NCBI GenBank assembly: GCA_026120185.1 | Contig: JANUWF010001165.1 | Span: 1,736,001 to 1,800,000, forward strand | Direction of reading: 5' to 3' | DNA from: Voacanga thouarsii | Taxonomy: Eukaryota > Streptophyta > Magnoliopsida > Gentianales > Apocynaceae | Length of the DNA stretch: 64,000 bases | In this document: piece after piece, positions 1-11,510 of the stretch | How the letters are laid out: each line of letters begins with the position of its first letter | How positions within the stretch are numbered: position 1 is the stretch's first letter | The notes under the pieces: generated by a model | The model's input: only the letters and a program-made list of their open reading frames with translations | Told to the model about the DNA's origin: nothing | Database searches by the model: none | Translations under genes and position numbers: made by a program

Positions 1-15
1 CATCACAATCTTATT

Positions 16-212
16 GTGCCAAGGTCTCTGCCTTATAGTACTCAGCCGTGCATTATCAGATAAGTACACCAACTTGCACCATGTCATCGTACTGAGACCG
101 GAGCCTCTAGTACTCGATCTGTGCATCACCGGATAAGCACACCAACTTGCACTGTGTCATTGTACTGAGACCGCAACCTACAGTACTTGATCCATGCATC
201 ACTGGGAAATCT
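16..212. repeat. 73-bp tandem repeat inside the Element 1 LTR
   Basis: About 2.7 copies of a 73-bp unit. The word GTCAT(C/T)GTACTGAGACC recurs at 83 and 156, exactly 73 bp apart, and a diverged first copy starts near 18. Each unit carries (A)GTACTCGATC and CACCAACTTGCAC. The same array occurs in the right LTR at about 8360-8560, so it predates the insertion. Confidence 0.8.
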
Positions 213-789
213 TTTACTTGCTATCGTAAGCCAGGGGTCCCAATCCTAACATTAATCACCATCGAGATAGCAAGGAGTCAAACGCACCGAGTGTCTCCAC
301 CCAGTATCCAACGAATGACTCAAAATCAAGAAGCACCCGCAGATGCGGCAATTGCCAAGTGCCAAATGGCTAGCCAGGATGACTCATCTCAATATCCTAT
401 TGTTCTGTTCAGAGTAAGACAATCTCCAAAACTAGCTAGGTTACTTGGGCCATCTATCTCTAACATGAGCTGGTACAAAGATCAAAGTCCTTGCTGAGTA
501 CTCAACATTAACAATACTAACCCTGTTTGATTGATCAGCCCAGGGGGTTATCTGATCCTACAGGATTTTCAAATAAAAAATATTTTTGGGGTAAAACAAC
601 ATTTTCTAGAATTTGATCCCATTGACTCACAAGTTAGATCATTATTCACATAGGCGCTGTAGTGCTAATCAATTCATTTCATGGTACATCAGACCAATAA
701 AATAATTTCTGGGATCAATTGGTCGTTTTCCAAAAGTCAATCTCATCACGAAAGATTATTTTCGAAAATCATGTTGAAATAGGATAAAG

Positions 790-1215
790 AGTTTTGTTCA
801 CACATCAAAACATGTTTCCAACAGTATTCGGGTCGTTTTCCCTGTACTCTATCACAAAAGTCTTTTCCAAGGGTATTTAGGTCATTTTACCCATACTCAA
901 TTCCAAAAGACTTTTCAAGGTTATTTAGGTCATTTTACCCTGACTTGATTTGAAAAGTATTCACAAAAGTTTCAATAAGGTTATTTCGGTTATTTACCAT
1001 ATACCCGATTCCAAAAGTTTTCATAAACATTCCAATAAGGACATTTGGATCATTTTCCAAATACCCAATTCCAAAAGAAACTTATTTCAAGAAATCTAGA
1101 ATTCTAATCCTAAAAGTGGATTAAATTTAAAGTTTTCAAACATATTTCCATAAAAATGTTCCAATAAGAGCATTCTAGTCAATTTATGAATACTCGATTC
1201 CAAAATTTACCATTT
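790..1215. repeat. Degenerate ~60-65 bp repeats inside the Element 1 LTR
   Basis: Successive units share TATTTAGGTCATTTTACCC followed by a GATT(C/T)CAAAAG block. About six diverged units run between 790 and 1215. The right LTR shows the same series at about 9150-9550. Confidence 0.6.
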
Positions 1216-3420
1216 CTCGAAATTCCCAAGTTTTTAATCCAAAAGGGACTAAATTCACAAATTCATGCTTAAATAGTCCATTAAGGTTTCCAAGCCAAAT
1301 ATGAAGTTCATTCGAGCCCAAAGTGGCATAAGAATAATTCTTGCTCAAATAAACCTTAAGCATATTCAGGGATTTTCAAAATGGTATAAAACATATCATT
1401 TCACAAAAAAGTGAAGCACACTAGCTTTCAAAAGGTTTTAGAAATCAAAGGAACTCATCTCGTGTCCTAACTAAACTCTTTCTGTTTACGGTCGTTCAAC
1501 CATCGTTTCCACCATTTTCAACGTTTTGTTGGCCGTTTACTGACAAACCTACACCAAACATCGTTTTCGGGTCAAATCGTGTTTGGCCGAAAAATAGCCG
1601 ATGGGTAGCCGACGTCCAGTCAACATGCCCGATGGGTAGCCGACGTCCAACCGACGTTTAGCCAACGGGGGTGACGATTAGGCGATAGTCAAGGAAAACG
1701 TTCAATTTTCGTTCTCATCGTTTTTTCATCATTTGATCGATTCTTTTGTTTTTCTTTTTCCAAATTCTTTATTCATTCATTTACAAGGGATTCACTTTAT
1801 ATTTCCCATTTATTTAATCCAAAATCACATAATTAACCACTCTGAAGTTCAACCATTTTCTAAGCGAAATTCTGGAATTTTGCTGCTTTGACATATGATT
1901 TTGTTTTGGATATAACTTTTAATCTACAACTCCGATTGATGCCAAACTAATTCTGAAATGTCCTCAAGATCTTCCTTGATGATTTCCAATTCACAAAATA
2001 CTCATTTCCCTTTTTGTTTCATTCGGTTCTGTCCATAATATCTCAGTACTTCAATCCCGTAACTGAAATGACAAGCTTTGGTATTTATATCATAACATTT
2101 TATTCACAACTCCAAATCATGCAAAATTGGTCCCAAAACGATCCTAAGACATTTAGATACAAGTTTCAGGTTGTGAGGTTCCAAAACAACCAGCCATATT
2201 GTTCAGTTTATTACCTCTTCAGAGCTGTATGAAATTCTTCCAAAACAGAATTTCTGTTTTGTTCCTTTCATTCGCTTAATCCATTATCTTTTCTTTCCTA
2301 TCTCATACATAAGTCATTTAATCATTACAATCCTTTGTTTATTATCTAAACATCACATAATCCTTCTTGATTCCAGTCAAGCACAATCAGTATCTTTCAT
2401 GTTTAAACGACTACAAAACCAACAGATTTTTATAATAACAACAATATTCTATTTTCTTCAACAATTATACCATTTGCTATCTTATTTCCTTCTTCCATTT
2501 TTGTAGCCATGAACAACTCTTTAAGCAATCTTCAAAACACCTTCAAACATCATATGAAACACAGCAGACATGCCTCCAAATGCGCCACCGTGCACACCCC
2601 AAAACAAAGATATTTTCTAAACATAAATCACAATTCATATGAATTTTCTCAATAAAATTCATATCAAAACAATCCTTATTCTTCATGCTTCAACTTTAAT
2701 TCATGAAACATAAACTTTTACCTTGTTTATTGATTGTGACCAAGATTGGTCACAAAGTCAACCTTTGTGGGCTATCCAATTTTCAACAATTTTCCTATTA
2801 GTTGATTTAATTAATTTCCTTAATTAATAATATTATTCAATAAGCTTTTGAAATAAAATAATCCCACAAATATTTTACTTCCCTAATAGTGTTTTGATAC
2901 TTGTTTCATCCTCCAATCATATTACGCCGCTTGTCTTAATATCGACCGTACTTTAGAATTTTCTTCAGAAGTGACCAAAATCAGATTCGGAACAGAAAAA
3001 TATTTTACTTCACCATTCAACTCCAAAAATTCCACTGAATCCATTGGCAATACTTAAAATTTTCAATTCCTTCTCTACTTAATCAAATTTGTGGTCAAAG
3101 TCGCGGGTGTGGTAAAAAATGACGAAAATGCCCCTGATACCTCGGGGAGCATAATTTACCCCAAAACGCGTGTTTCATCGCACTGATCAATTTCTCTTCT
3201 CAACGTACCCTCAAATTCTTATTATATTAATAATAATAGCCTTCCGAAGATTTAGGATATGTGTAGAACAAATCCAATAATTACATCCATGTCTCCCCAA
3301 ATATTATCATACCAAAATATTTATCTCTTTACACTGATCAACATCTGTTCTGGTCATTGATACAAATCCTTATCCTAATACAAATAGTAGCCATTCAAAT
3401 GTAAAAGGTAGGGTATTACA

Positions 3421-3436
3421 TTCTCTCATCACAAAA
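3421..3436 (-). other. Polypurine tract of Element 1
   Basis: On the minus strand GATGAGAGAA lies directly against the LTR start TGTAATACCC at 3420. This is the expected plus-strand primer position. Confidence 0.7.
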
Positions 3437-3453
3437 AAATTTTGTCATCGAAT

Positions 3454-6130
3454 TTAGTTTACACTTAGAATAGTTTTGGGTACCTTTTCAACATCTTCGC
3501 TTTCGTTTTCTCGAGTTGCATCTTGTACAAGATGATGGTTCCACGATACTTGTACAAGTGGAATTTTCTTATTCCGCAATTCCTTTTCAGTATGCTCCAA
3601 GATCTTAATAGGTTTTTCCTCATTTTTCAAGCTTAGAGTCATCTGAACGGATTCTTCATTCAAAATGTAGGTAGGATCAGCCACGTACTTTCGAAATTGG
3701 GATACATAAGACATGCCATGAATAACTTGAAGTTCCACTGGTAACTCCAATAGATAGACTACTTTCATGATCCTTTTAACAATAAGAAATTGTTCAACGT
3801 ACCTAAATGCCAATTTCTTTTCTTACTCTTTAATTCCTAACTATCGTTGTGGAGCCAAATTCAAGAATACATAATCCCCTTTAGTAATTTCAAATCTCTC
3901 CCACGTCGATCTGTATACCTTCTCTTTTTTTTTTTTTATCTGCTCTGCGCTTTCTAACTTGGTTTTGATCATCTTTACAATCTGTCAGACCCTTTTCAAG
4001 ATCAAATGCATCTTGTTCGCCCATTCTTTGCCCTGAACTTTCCCAATATAACAGGGACCAACATTTTCTTCCATATAATGCTTTAGACGGAGTCATTCCG
4101 ATAGCTGACTGATAATTGTTATTGTAGGCAAATTCTGTACATGCTAAATCATCAATCTACTTAGTTCTCAAATTTAAAGTGTAAGCCCGCAACATATATT
4201 CCAAAACTCTGTTCACTCATTTAGTTTGTCCATCCATTTGTGGGTGCGCTACTGTACTGAACTTTAATGTTGTCCCGTAATGAAATCCATAGTAATTTCA
4301 CTCTAGTTCCACAATAGAGTTGGTAATAGCTGTAATAACCCTTTAGGCCATTGCTGATCGACTTTCACTTGCTAACAAGTTAAGCATCGAGCTACAAAAT
4401 CTAAGATATCCTTATTCATGCCGATCCACTAATATGCCGTTTCAAGTCCTGATATATTCTTATGGCTCCTGGATGGATAGTATACTTACTTTGGGGTACC
4501 TTTATTAAAACATCTTATGTCATCGCAAACTATTACAAAATACAATACTGATCTCGGTAATGAATGATTCCATCACTGGCAATATTAGAATAGGAGCAGA
4601 ATGTATTCTTTCTCTCAATTCCTAGAAATTTCTTTTACGCTTCTTGGTTCTAACATAGGGAACTTCCTTTTGGGCGAGTTTAGCCAAAGGTGAAACTGTC
4701 TTAGGAAGATTCCTCAATAAATCTTTGGGAATATCTTGCCAATCTGAGGAAGCTTCGGATTTCGATTAGAATCTCAGGACATTTTCAATCTGGCACCGCT
4801 TCAACTTTTGCAGGATCGACTATAATCCCATTCTTAGATATCACATGTCCCAAGGATGCTACTTCTTGCAACTAAAACTCACACTTAGTGAATTTCGCAT
4901 GCAATTTGGTCTCTTTTGACTTCCCTAAGACTCTTTAAAGGTACTGCTCATGCCCTTAGGGACTTGGAGTACACCAGAATGTCATTTGTCAATATGACCA
5001 CAAAATTACCTATGTACGACCGACATGTTTGGTACATCAGGTCCATAAAAATGGCAAGGGCATTAATAACACCATAAGGCATTACTACAAACTTAAAATA
5101 TCCATATCAAGTGTTATATACAGTCTTTGGTATATCTTCTTCCCGAATCTGGATCTGGTAATATTCTTGCCTTAAGTCTAATTTCGAAAAACATCTAGCT
5201 TTTCACAACTGATCGAGCAATTCACCAGCCATGGATAATGAATATTTATTCTTTACCGTCAGTGTATTCAGTCCTTGATAATCTACACACATCCGTAATG
5301 ACCCATCTTTCTTCTTAACAAACAATATAAATGCTCCCCATAGTGAAGCACTTGGTCGAATAAACCATTGCCCCATCAATTCCTGCAATTGTTTCTCGAG
5401 CTCTTGCAATTCTGTAGGTGCCATTCAATAAGGGGTCCTTGAAATTGGTTTTGCTAATAGCACTAGAGCAATGGAAAATTCTACTTCCCTTTCTAGTGGT
5501 AATTCCTTCAATTCCGATTGAAAAACATCTAAATATTTTATTCACAATAGGTACAACTTCAGGCTTCTTAACTTCTCTTGGCTTATTAATTACGTAGGTC
5601 AAGTATCTTGTGCATTCTTTCCTAATCATCTTCCGAACCTTTAGTCCCGATACAAAAACATTACTTTTCCTTCCAACCTTATCTATAGTTTCCAATATAG
5701 ATTTCCTAGACCGATGGAAATGTTCTACCTTATGTCTACAACTAACTTAAGCATGATGCTGAAATAGCTAATCCATGCCCAAAACAACATCATAATCCTC
5801 TATGGGCAATCTTATCAAATCTCCTTCCAAAACTTTATCTCCTACTAAGACCTTACAGTTCCTATATATTTTCTCACTATTTATTTTCTTTCCCAATGAG
5901 GTACTAGCAATCATATCATATGAAACTTCTTCCCCTTTTATCCCCATAGAATCAAGAAATGAACTGGCAACAAAAATGTATAGAAGCAGGATCTACCAAT
6001 ATTTTAGCATTATGACAAAAAATGGGAAGTGTACATTCCACCACTACAGTCTGATTATTTGTCTTCTTCAATGCCACCACCCGAGCATTTACTTGCAATT
6101 TGGGAGGGGGTCTAGTTCTAGAGGCAGAGA
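3454..6130 (-). pseudogene. Element 1 pol pseudogene (PR-RT-RH-IN)
   Basis: Read on the minus strand from 6130 down. A protease remnant lies near 5940-6130, where the family's DPGATHSF-type active site reads DPASIHF. The RT N-terminal part (5203-5450) has [13 protein letters not shown] followed by QGLNTLT. Near 4981-4990 the catalytic F-x-D-D has decayed to LTND, so one catalytic Asp is Asn. An integrase zinc-finger remnant (about 4325-4440) has ARCLTCQQVK, with a stop before the QVK. The MTPSKALYGRKC block follows at about 4050-4096. The C-terminal segment (3454-3813) has LPVELQVIHGMSYVSQFRKY and a block like the terminal chromodomain region of Del/Tekay pol. Many stops and frameshifts separate these pieces, so it cannot make a polyprotein. 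Confidence 0.85.
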
Positions 6131-6169
6131 CCTATCTTGGGTTTCCTCTTCCAAATCCTAACCTCTGTC

Positions 6170-7135
6170 CTTGGCTACTGCTTTCAGGTCGATTCCATCC
6201 TCCTATCCTTCGTAGGTGAGGGCAATTTAAAATCTTATGTCCCATTTCCCTACACTTAAAGAATTTAAAGGAGGGTGATCCCCCTATCAGTCCAGTTGGG
6301 CCTCCCCTCTGTTGCAGCTTCCTCTTTCTCTACCATCAGGACCTTCCAAGCCTCTTCTGAATCATGCCCCGATATCTACATCGGTTCCTCTCACCTGCCT
6401 GCTCAATATCGGCCATTTCCGTTCTAGAGACCATCTCTACTGCAGCATTATAACTAGTGGGAGATATACTTGCTAATACTCTTTTCAACTCTGGTTGTAA
6501 ACCCTTCACAAAATGGCTAACCCTATTTGCCTCTGATTGGACCAAGAATGGGTAATATTTTTATAGTCTAGTAAATTTAGCAGCGTATTGTCCCACTGTA
6601 TGACCTCCTTACCGAACAACTTGGAATTCATCCTCATTTCTTTCTACCAACCAAATGGGAATAAACTCCCTCTTAAAATTGGCCTTAAAATATGTCCACT
6701 CCCATTCTTGTTGATTGATCTCTCTTGCCCACCAATCTTGGGCAGGTCCTTTCAATTGGAATGTAGCAAGTTGTACTTTCCTTTGCTCCTAATAATTCAT
6801 GGTTACAAAGATCTTCTCCATCTGTTCAATCCAATTTTTAGCCTCCTGTTCTAAGTCAGGCCACCCTTCAAATTGCAGAGGGTAAAATTTCAAAAAGTAC
6901 TCAAGGGCTCGATCTATTCGACTTCACTTTGCTGACTTTCCTAGCTCGTACCCTCATTTATCCTAGCATTCTCAGTCAGTCGTTGGATCATGTCAGCCAT
7001 CTTTTGGAAGGTCTAAAACATAGGGTGGTCCAAGGTTGTGAGGTAGGGACCTTCCGCCCGCAGTTCCTCCACTATTAGTTCAGGGTTATTTCGAGTAGCC
7101 CGAGATGATCGTTCAGAAGTCCGTTTAGGAGGCAT
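6170..7135 (-). pseudogene. Element 1 gag pseudogene
   Basis: Capsid/nucleocapsid remnant. The minus-strand ATG at 7133-7135 opens with MPPKRTSERSSRATRN, a common start for Del-type gag. A capsid core follows over about 6860-6400, with AQDWWAREINQQEW and GQYAAKFTRL. Then come VSHFVKGLQPELKRVLA and a degenerate CCHC knuckle at about 6235-6275 (FKCREMGHKILNCP, in which the first Cys has become Phe). Several in-frame stops and at least one frameshift are present. It is followed directly by the protease remnant in the same direction. Confidence 0.85.
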
Positions 7136-7743
7136 CTATACAGTTCATAAGATTTTACTGGTATAACAAATATAATATAGCTCAAAAGCAGTCATAAAAT
7201 AGGTATAGTGCAATTAACAAAACGTAATATATGTTCATTCTCATTTATCACAAATTCAGTACAAAATTCGGTGCTAGGCATACAGTCATATACACCGGTC
7301 GAACTGCACATATCATACTAAATTTATCAACATCTCATCCTCCTACTCGTCATTTTCATTGTTTGATATGGGAGGTCCTGAATCAGTCGCGACTGTATAG
7401 GGCGCCGCTGTATTAACCTCCTCATCTCCATCTGCATTTCACTGCAACTAAGTCTATAGTTTTGGCTCTATCTCTAAATCCTCCTCTAAATCAACATTGT
7501 CTTAGTGGTATAGCTCAATTTATTCACCTATCTCATCGGAGTCACCACTTAACTCATCATGTGGCGACGGTATCTTTTCAAGATAGGTTTCTTTGCTATA
7601 CTTGAGCTCTCACCTACCTCTCTCTTCCGTTCACCACTACACTCGACCATTGGGTGCTTGCCCTTATCACTTCCATCTACCATATTTACACAATAAAAGG
7701 GTTCTATCCATTCCTAGTACGATACTACATTTCTACAAAACTA
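7136..7743 (-). other. Element 1 leader (untranslated)
   Basis: About 600 bp between PBS and gag ATG on the minus strand. I see no conserved coding. The length is usual for the leader of this group. Confidence 0.55.
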
Positions 7744-7757
7744 TGGCTGATACTAAT
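7744..7757 (-). other. Degenerate primer-binding site, tRNA-iMet type
   Basis: Directly after the 5' LTR end, the minus strand reads ATTAGTATCAGCCATAG. TAGTATCAG differs by one base from TGGTATCAG, the complement of the initiator tRNA-Met 3' end. Position and match fix the LTR/internal boundary at 7757/7758. Confidence 0.65.
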
Positions 7758-10284
7758 TGTAACGCCCCTACTAAAGACAACAGCAAAAGTATATTAACAC
7801 TGGGTGTCACCCCATCCAGTTTTCCGGACAAGGAGTGTTTATAATAGAAACAATAGAGTAAATACATATATAAAGTCCAGACTCAATAATATCCCATATT
7901 GATGGCCCCACATATACATATATCAGAAGATTTTATATATGGTATCTCTATCTATAACAAAATATAGAACATGATCAAAAGAAAAGCTGTCTAGACCTAA
8001 ACTGCTGACTCTGTGGTATCATCCTTCTATCCGTAGGTCCGCTTAGCTCTGGATCCTACAAAAAGTAAGATGAAAGACACGTGTCAGTGAAAAATCACCC
8101 AGTGAGTCCTGTGTGTGTCAACGCTTTATCAAATAGACAGAGTACATAAAACTTTTGTGGAATATCATATCATTTGTTTACTAGAAACGTTTCCAAAACT
8201 CTTTAACGAAGAGTTTATCTAGAACTCGATCATTTTTTGGAAAACTGTATTTCAATTTCAAAACATTGCCCTAATTTTCAAATCACAGGCACTTCTCTAA
8301 CAGAAGGTCGGCCTATATGCAAAGCTCACAAGGCTTCGCTTCGGCATCCCGATCGTATTGTGCAAAGGTCTCTACCTTACAACACTCAACCATGCATTAT
8401 TGGATACGTACACTGACTTGCACTATGTCATCGTACTAAGACCGCAACCTCTAGTACTCGATCCGTGCATTGCCGAATAAGCACACTAACTTGCACCGTG
8501 TCATCGTACTGAGACCACAACCTACAGTACTCGATCTGTGCATCACTGGGAAATCTTTTACTTGCTACCGTAAACTAAGGGTTCCAATCCTAACATCAAT
8601 CACCATCGAGGAAGCAAGGAGTCAAACACACCAAGTGTCCCCACCCAGCATCTAGCGAATGACTCAAAATCAAGAAATGCCCGCAGACGCGGCAATTGCC
8701 AGATGGTAAACGGCTAGCCAGGATGACTCATCTTAATGTCCTATCGCCCTATTTGGAGTAAGACAATCCTCAGGACTAGCTAGGTTACTTGGGGTCATTT
8801 ATCTCTAACATGAGCTAGTACAAATGTCAAAGTTTTTGCTAAGTACTCAACATTAACAATACCAATCATGTTTGATTGATCAAGCCAGAAGGTTATCTAA
8901 TCTCGCGGGATTTTCAAATCAAAAATATTTTTGGGGCAAAACAACATTTTCCAGAATTTGATCCCACTGACTTGCAAGTCAGATCATCATTCACATAGGG
9001 TCCGCAGAGCCAATCAATTCATTTCATGGTACATCAGACTAATAAAATAATTTCAGAGATTAAAAGGTCTTTTTCCAATAGTCAATCTCATCATGAGAGA
9101 TTATTTTCCAAAATCATGTACAAACAGGATAAATAGTTCTGTTCACACATCAAAACATGTTTCCAAGAGTATTCAGGTTGTTTTCCCAGTAATCGATCAC
9201 AAAAGTCATTTCCAAGGGTATTTAGGTCATTTTACCCATACCTGATTTCAAAAGACTTTTCGAGGGTATTCGGGTCATTTTACCCTGACTCAATTTGAAA
9301 AGTATTCACAACAGTTTCAATAAGGGTATTTCGGTCATTTACCTATACTCGATTCTAAAAGTTCTCATAAACATTCCAATAAGAACATTTGGATCATTTT
9401 CTAAATACCCGATTCCAAAAGAAACTCATTTTAAGAAATTTAGAATTCTAATCCTAAAAGAGGATTAAATTCAAAGTTTCCAAGCATATTTCCATAAAAT
9501 GTTCCAATAAGGGCATTTCAGTCAATTTATGAATATGCAATTCCAAAATTTACCATTTCTTGAAAATTTACCACTTTCTTGGACTTTTTGGTCCAAATTG
9601 TGACCAATATTGGTCACAAAGTCAACCTTTTGGGCTATCTAATTTTTAACCATTTTCCTACTGATTGATTTAATTAATTTCCTTAATTAATAATATTATT
9701 CAATAAGCTTTTGTAATAAAATAATCCCAAAAATATCTTACTTCCCCAATGGTATTTTGACACTTATTTTCATCCTCCAATCATATTACGCCGCTTGTCT
9801 TAATGTCGACCGCACTTTAGAATTTTCTTCAGAAGTAACCAAAATCGGATTCAGAATGGAAAAATATTTTACTTCACCATTCAACTCCAAAAATTCTACT
9901 GAATCCATTGGCAATACTTAAATTCTTCAATTATATCTCTATTTGATCAAATTTGCAGTCAAAGTAGCTGGTGTGGTCAAAATGATGAAAATGCCCCCGA
10001 TACGCTGGGTAAAATAATTCATAGCAAATCACGTGTTTCATCGTACTTATCAATTTCTCTTCTCAATGTACCCTCAAATTCTTATTTTATTAATAATATT
10101 AGCCTTCCGAAGATTTAGGGTACGAGTAGAACAAATCCAATAATTACATCCATGTCCTGCCCAAATATTATCATACCAAAATATTTGTCTCATTACACCA
10201 ATCAAATTTTGTTCTTGTCATTGATACAAATCATCATCCTATTACAAATAGTAGCCATTTGAAAGTAAAAGGTAGGGTGTTACA
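7758..10284 (-). repeat. 5' LTR of Element 1 (internally deleted form)
   Basis: 2527 bp. The left edge TGTAACGCCCC and right edge GGTAGGGTGTTACA give TG...CA termini on both strands. Compared with the left LTR it lacks about 1.48 kb between roughly 9560 and 9590. LTR3 keeps that block, so this copy has the deletion. It contains the 73-bp tandem array (8360-8560) and the ~60-bp repeats (9150-9550). Confidence 0.87.
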
Positions 10285-11510
10285 CTTGAATGTTTTGAAA
10301 ATTTGAAGATTTAAAAGTTTGGAAGCTTTAGAGCTAATTCACAATGGAAGTATTTTCTTATCTCTATTCTTTCCCTTTTATTCCTTTTGGTCCTTTGGCA
10401 TTGCTTTCATTGTTTTATTTTTGACCATTGAGGACAATCTCCAGTTTAAGTGGGGGGGGGGGGGGGGGGATATGGGTTTTGAAGATATTTTTACATATCA
10501 ATATTTTGGGTGAAAGTTTTCCAAAAAGTTTTCAAAATTTCAATGGTTTTCATTAGCTAGCAAGGCTGTAATTCTTTTTTTACTTGGATATGATTTTTTG
10601 TCATTCATTAGGTGGATTTTTATGAAATTGGTTTATTTGACAGGATATTTGTCAAGACTTGAGAATTTTGATTAATTTTGTTTATGCATTAGTTTTTGAA
10701 TGTTATTTGACTTATCTAGTTTGATTATGGAAAATATGATTAATGTAGGGAAAGTTTATTAGCTAACTCTTGTATTATGGGTTTAAATTTTATTTAACTT
10801 TGAGTTGTGATGAGGAATATGAGTTGATAAAAGATCTTCAAGAGGAAAGATTGTAGAGAATTGTGAAAAATTCTTGTTAGTTGAAAATTGAAAAAAATGA
10901 GTTGATTGCTTCCTTTTTGAAGATGAAAAAAAAAATGTTTTTGCTTGATTATAGGGGCCAATACGGATAGTGAAGAGAAATCCACTTTTTTGAGGCCAAA
11001 AATTCCTAGGAGCAAAAGAAAGGAAAGATATTGAAAAATGATGAGTGATGACTATAAGGGGGCCAATAAGGTGTGTGAAGAGAAATCCATGCACTTGAAG
11101 CTATCAATTCCCTAAGTCATTGAAAAAAAATTGGAGTGCTTTCCTTACATCATAACTTGAGTTGTGCAATTTTTGGATTTATAACGCTTAAGTTGGTAGA
11201 TTGCTTAACTTATGTGATTCATGTTATATATACTTTAACTTGAAGGATGAAACAATTTTCCTAGACTATGGTATGAACATGATTAGTTTGACTTCAAGAG
11301 TTTTTTATGTCTTGTCAAATATTTCAAAGTTTGAATTGTTTTCAAAGGGTGTGAATGACAAGAGTTATATCTAAAGTTTGAAGGGAAGTTATAGTCCTTG
11401 GTATGTTGTAAAAAGATTTTGGACTGAGAAAGAACATGTGTTTTCTTGATAATTTGCTTGATTAAAGTGTTGTGCTTAATGTTAAGCAAAAGTTCAAGTG
11501 TGAGGGTATG
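10285..11510 (+). mobile_element. Element A: 3' non-coding internal region
   Basis: Truncated left end of a forward copy of the A-D family, abutting Element 1's LTR. It contains TTGAGGACAAT followed by AAGTG and an 18-base G run (10452-10469), the same motif pair seen in B, C and D. It also shares a block with B (about 14940-15000) and D (about 28650-28720) that includes GAAGAGAAATCCATGCACTT. It ends at AAGTGTGAGGGTATG, the PPT before the LTR. No coding region is recognisable; short ORFs here are low-complexity. Confidence 0.75.
10428..10470 (+). other. Internal purine box with 18-G run (Element A)
   Basis: TTGAGGACAAT, then CAGTTTAAGTG running into an uninterrupted G18. Counterparts: C at 18440-18472, B at 21583-21620 (minus), D at 29350-29395 (minus). 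The G run is the longest in the window and is probably an expanded AAGTGTGGGGG box. Confidence 0.8.

Larger units (their letters stand above)
1..3420 (-). repeat. 3' LTR of Element 1 (partial, long form)
   Basis: Matches 8345-10284 with a few to many percent divergence, and the LTR3 copy at 30591-41268. It keeps about 1.48 kb (roughly 1230-2735) that the right LTR lacks. Its right edge reads GGTAGGGTATTACA at 3420, which on the minus strand is the LTR start TGTAATACCCTACC. Minus-strand open frames are short and unrelated to known proteins. Confidence 0.85.
1..10284 (-). mobile_element. Element 1: Del/Tekay-like Ty3/gypsy retrotransposon, decayed
   Basis: A minus-strand LTR retrotransposon whose left LTR runs off the window. 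Order on the minus strand: 5' LTR (10284-7758), degenerate tRNA-iMet PBS, leader, gag, PR, RT, IN, a chromovirus-type C-terminus, PPT, and 3' LTR (3420 to beyond base 1). The LTR begins TGTAA(C/T)ACCCTACC and ends GGGGCGTTACA. Position 1 aligns with about 8345 of the right LTR, so roughly 590 bp of the left LTR lies outside. All reading frames have stops and frameshifts, so the element is dead. Del/Tekay assignment rests on the gag start, the zinc-knuckle context and the C-terminal block; it is an inference. Confidence 0.88.

Noticed and set aside
1..212. Short direct repeats that could suggest a CRISPR-like array
   Set aside because: They are adjoining tandem copies of 73 bp with no unique spacers, inside a plant LTR.
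147..497. 116-codon forward ORF and its partner at 8470-8655
   Set aside because: Both lie in homologous parts of the Element 1 LTR, antisense to the element, and the second is broken by stops. No conserved protein.
5802..6161. 119-codon forward ORF
   Set aside because: Antisense to the recognisable protease/gag remnant of Element 1.
10783..11489. Minus-strand ORFs rich in Phe/Lys/Asn
   Set aside because: AT-rich non-coding 3' region of Element A. The homologous intervals of B and D do not keep the frames.
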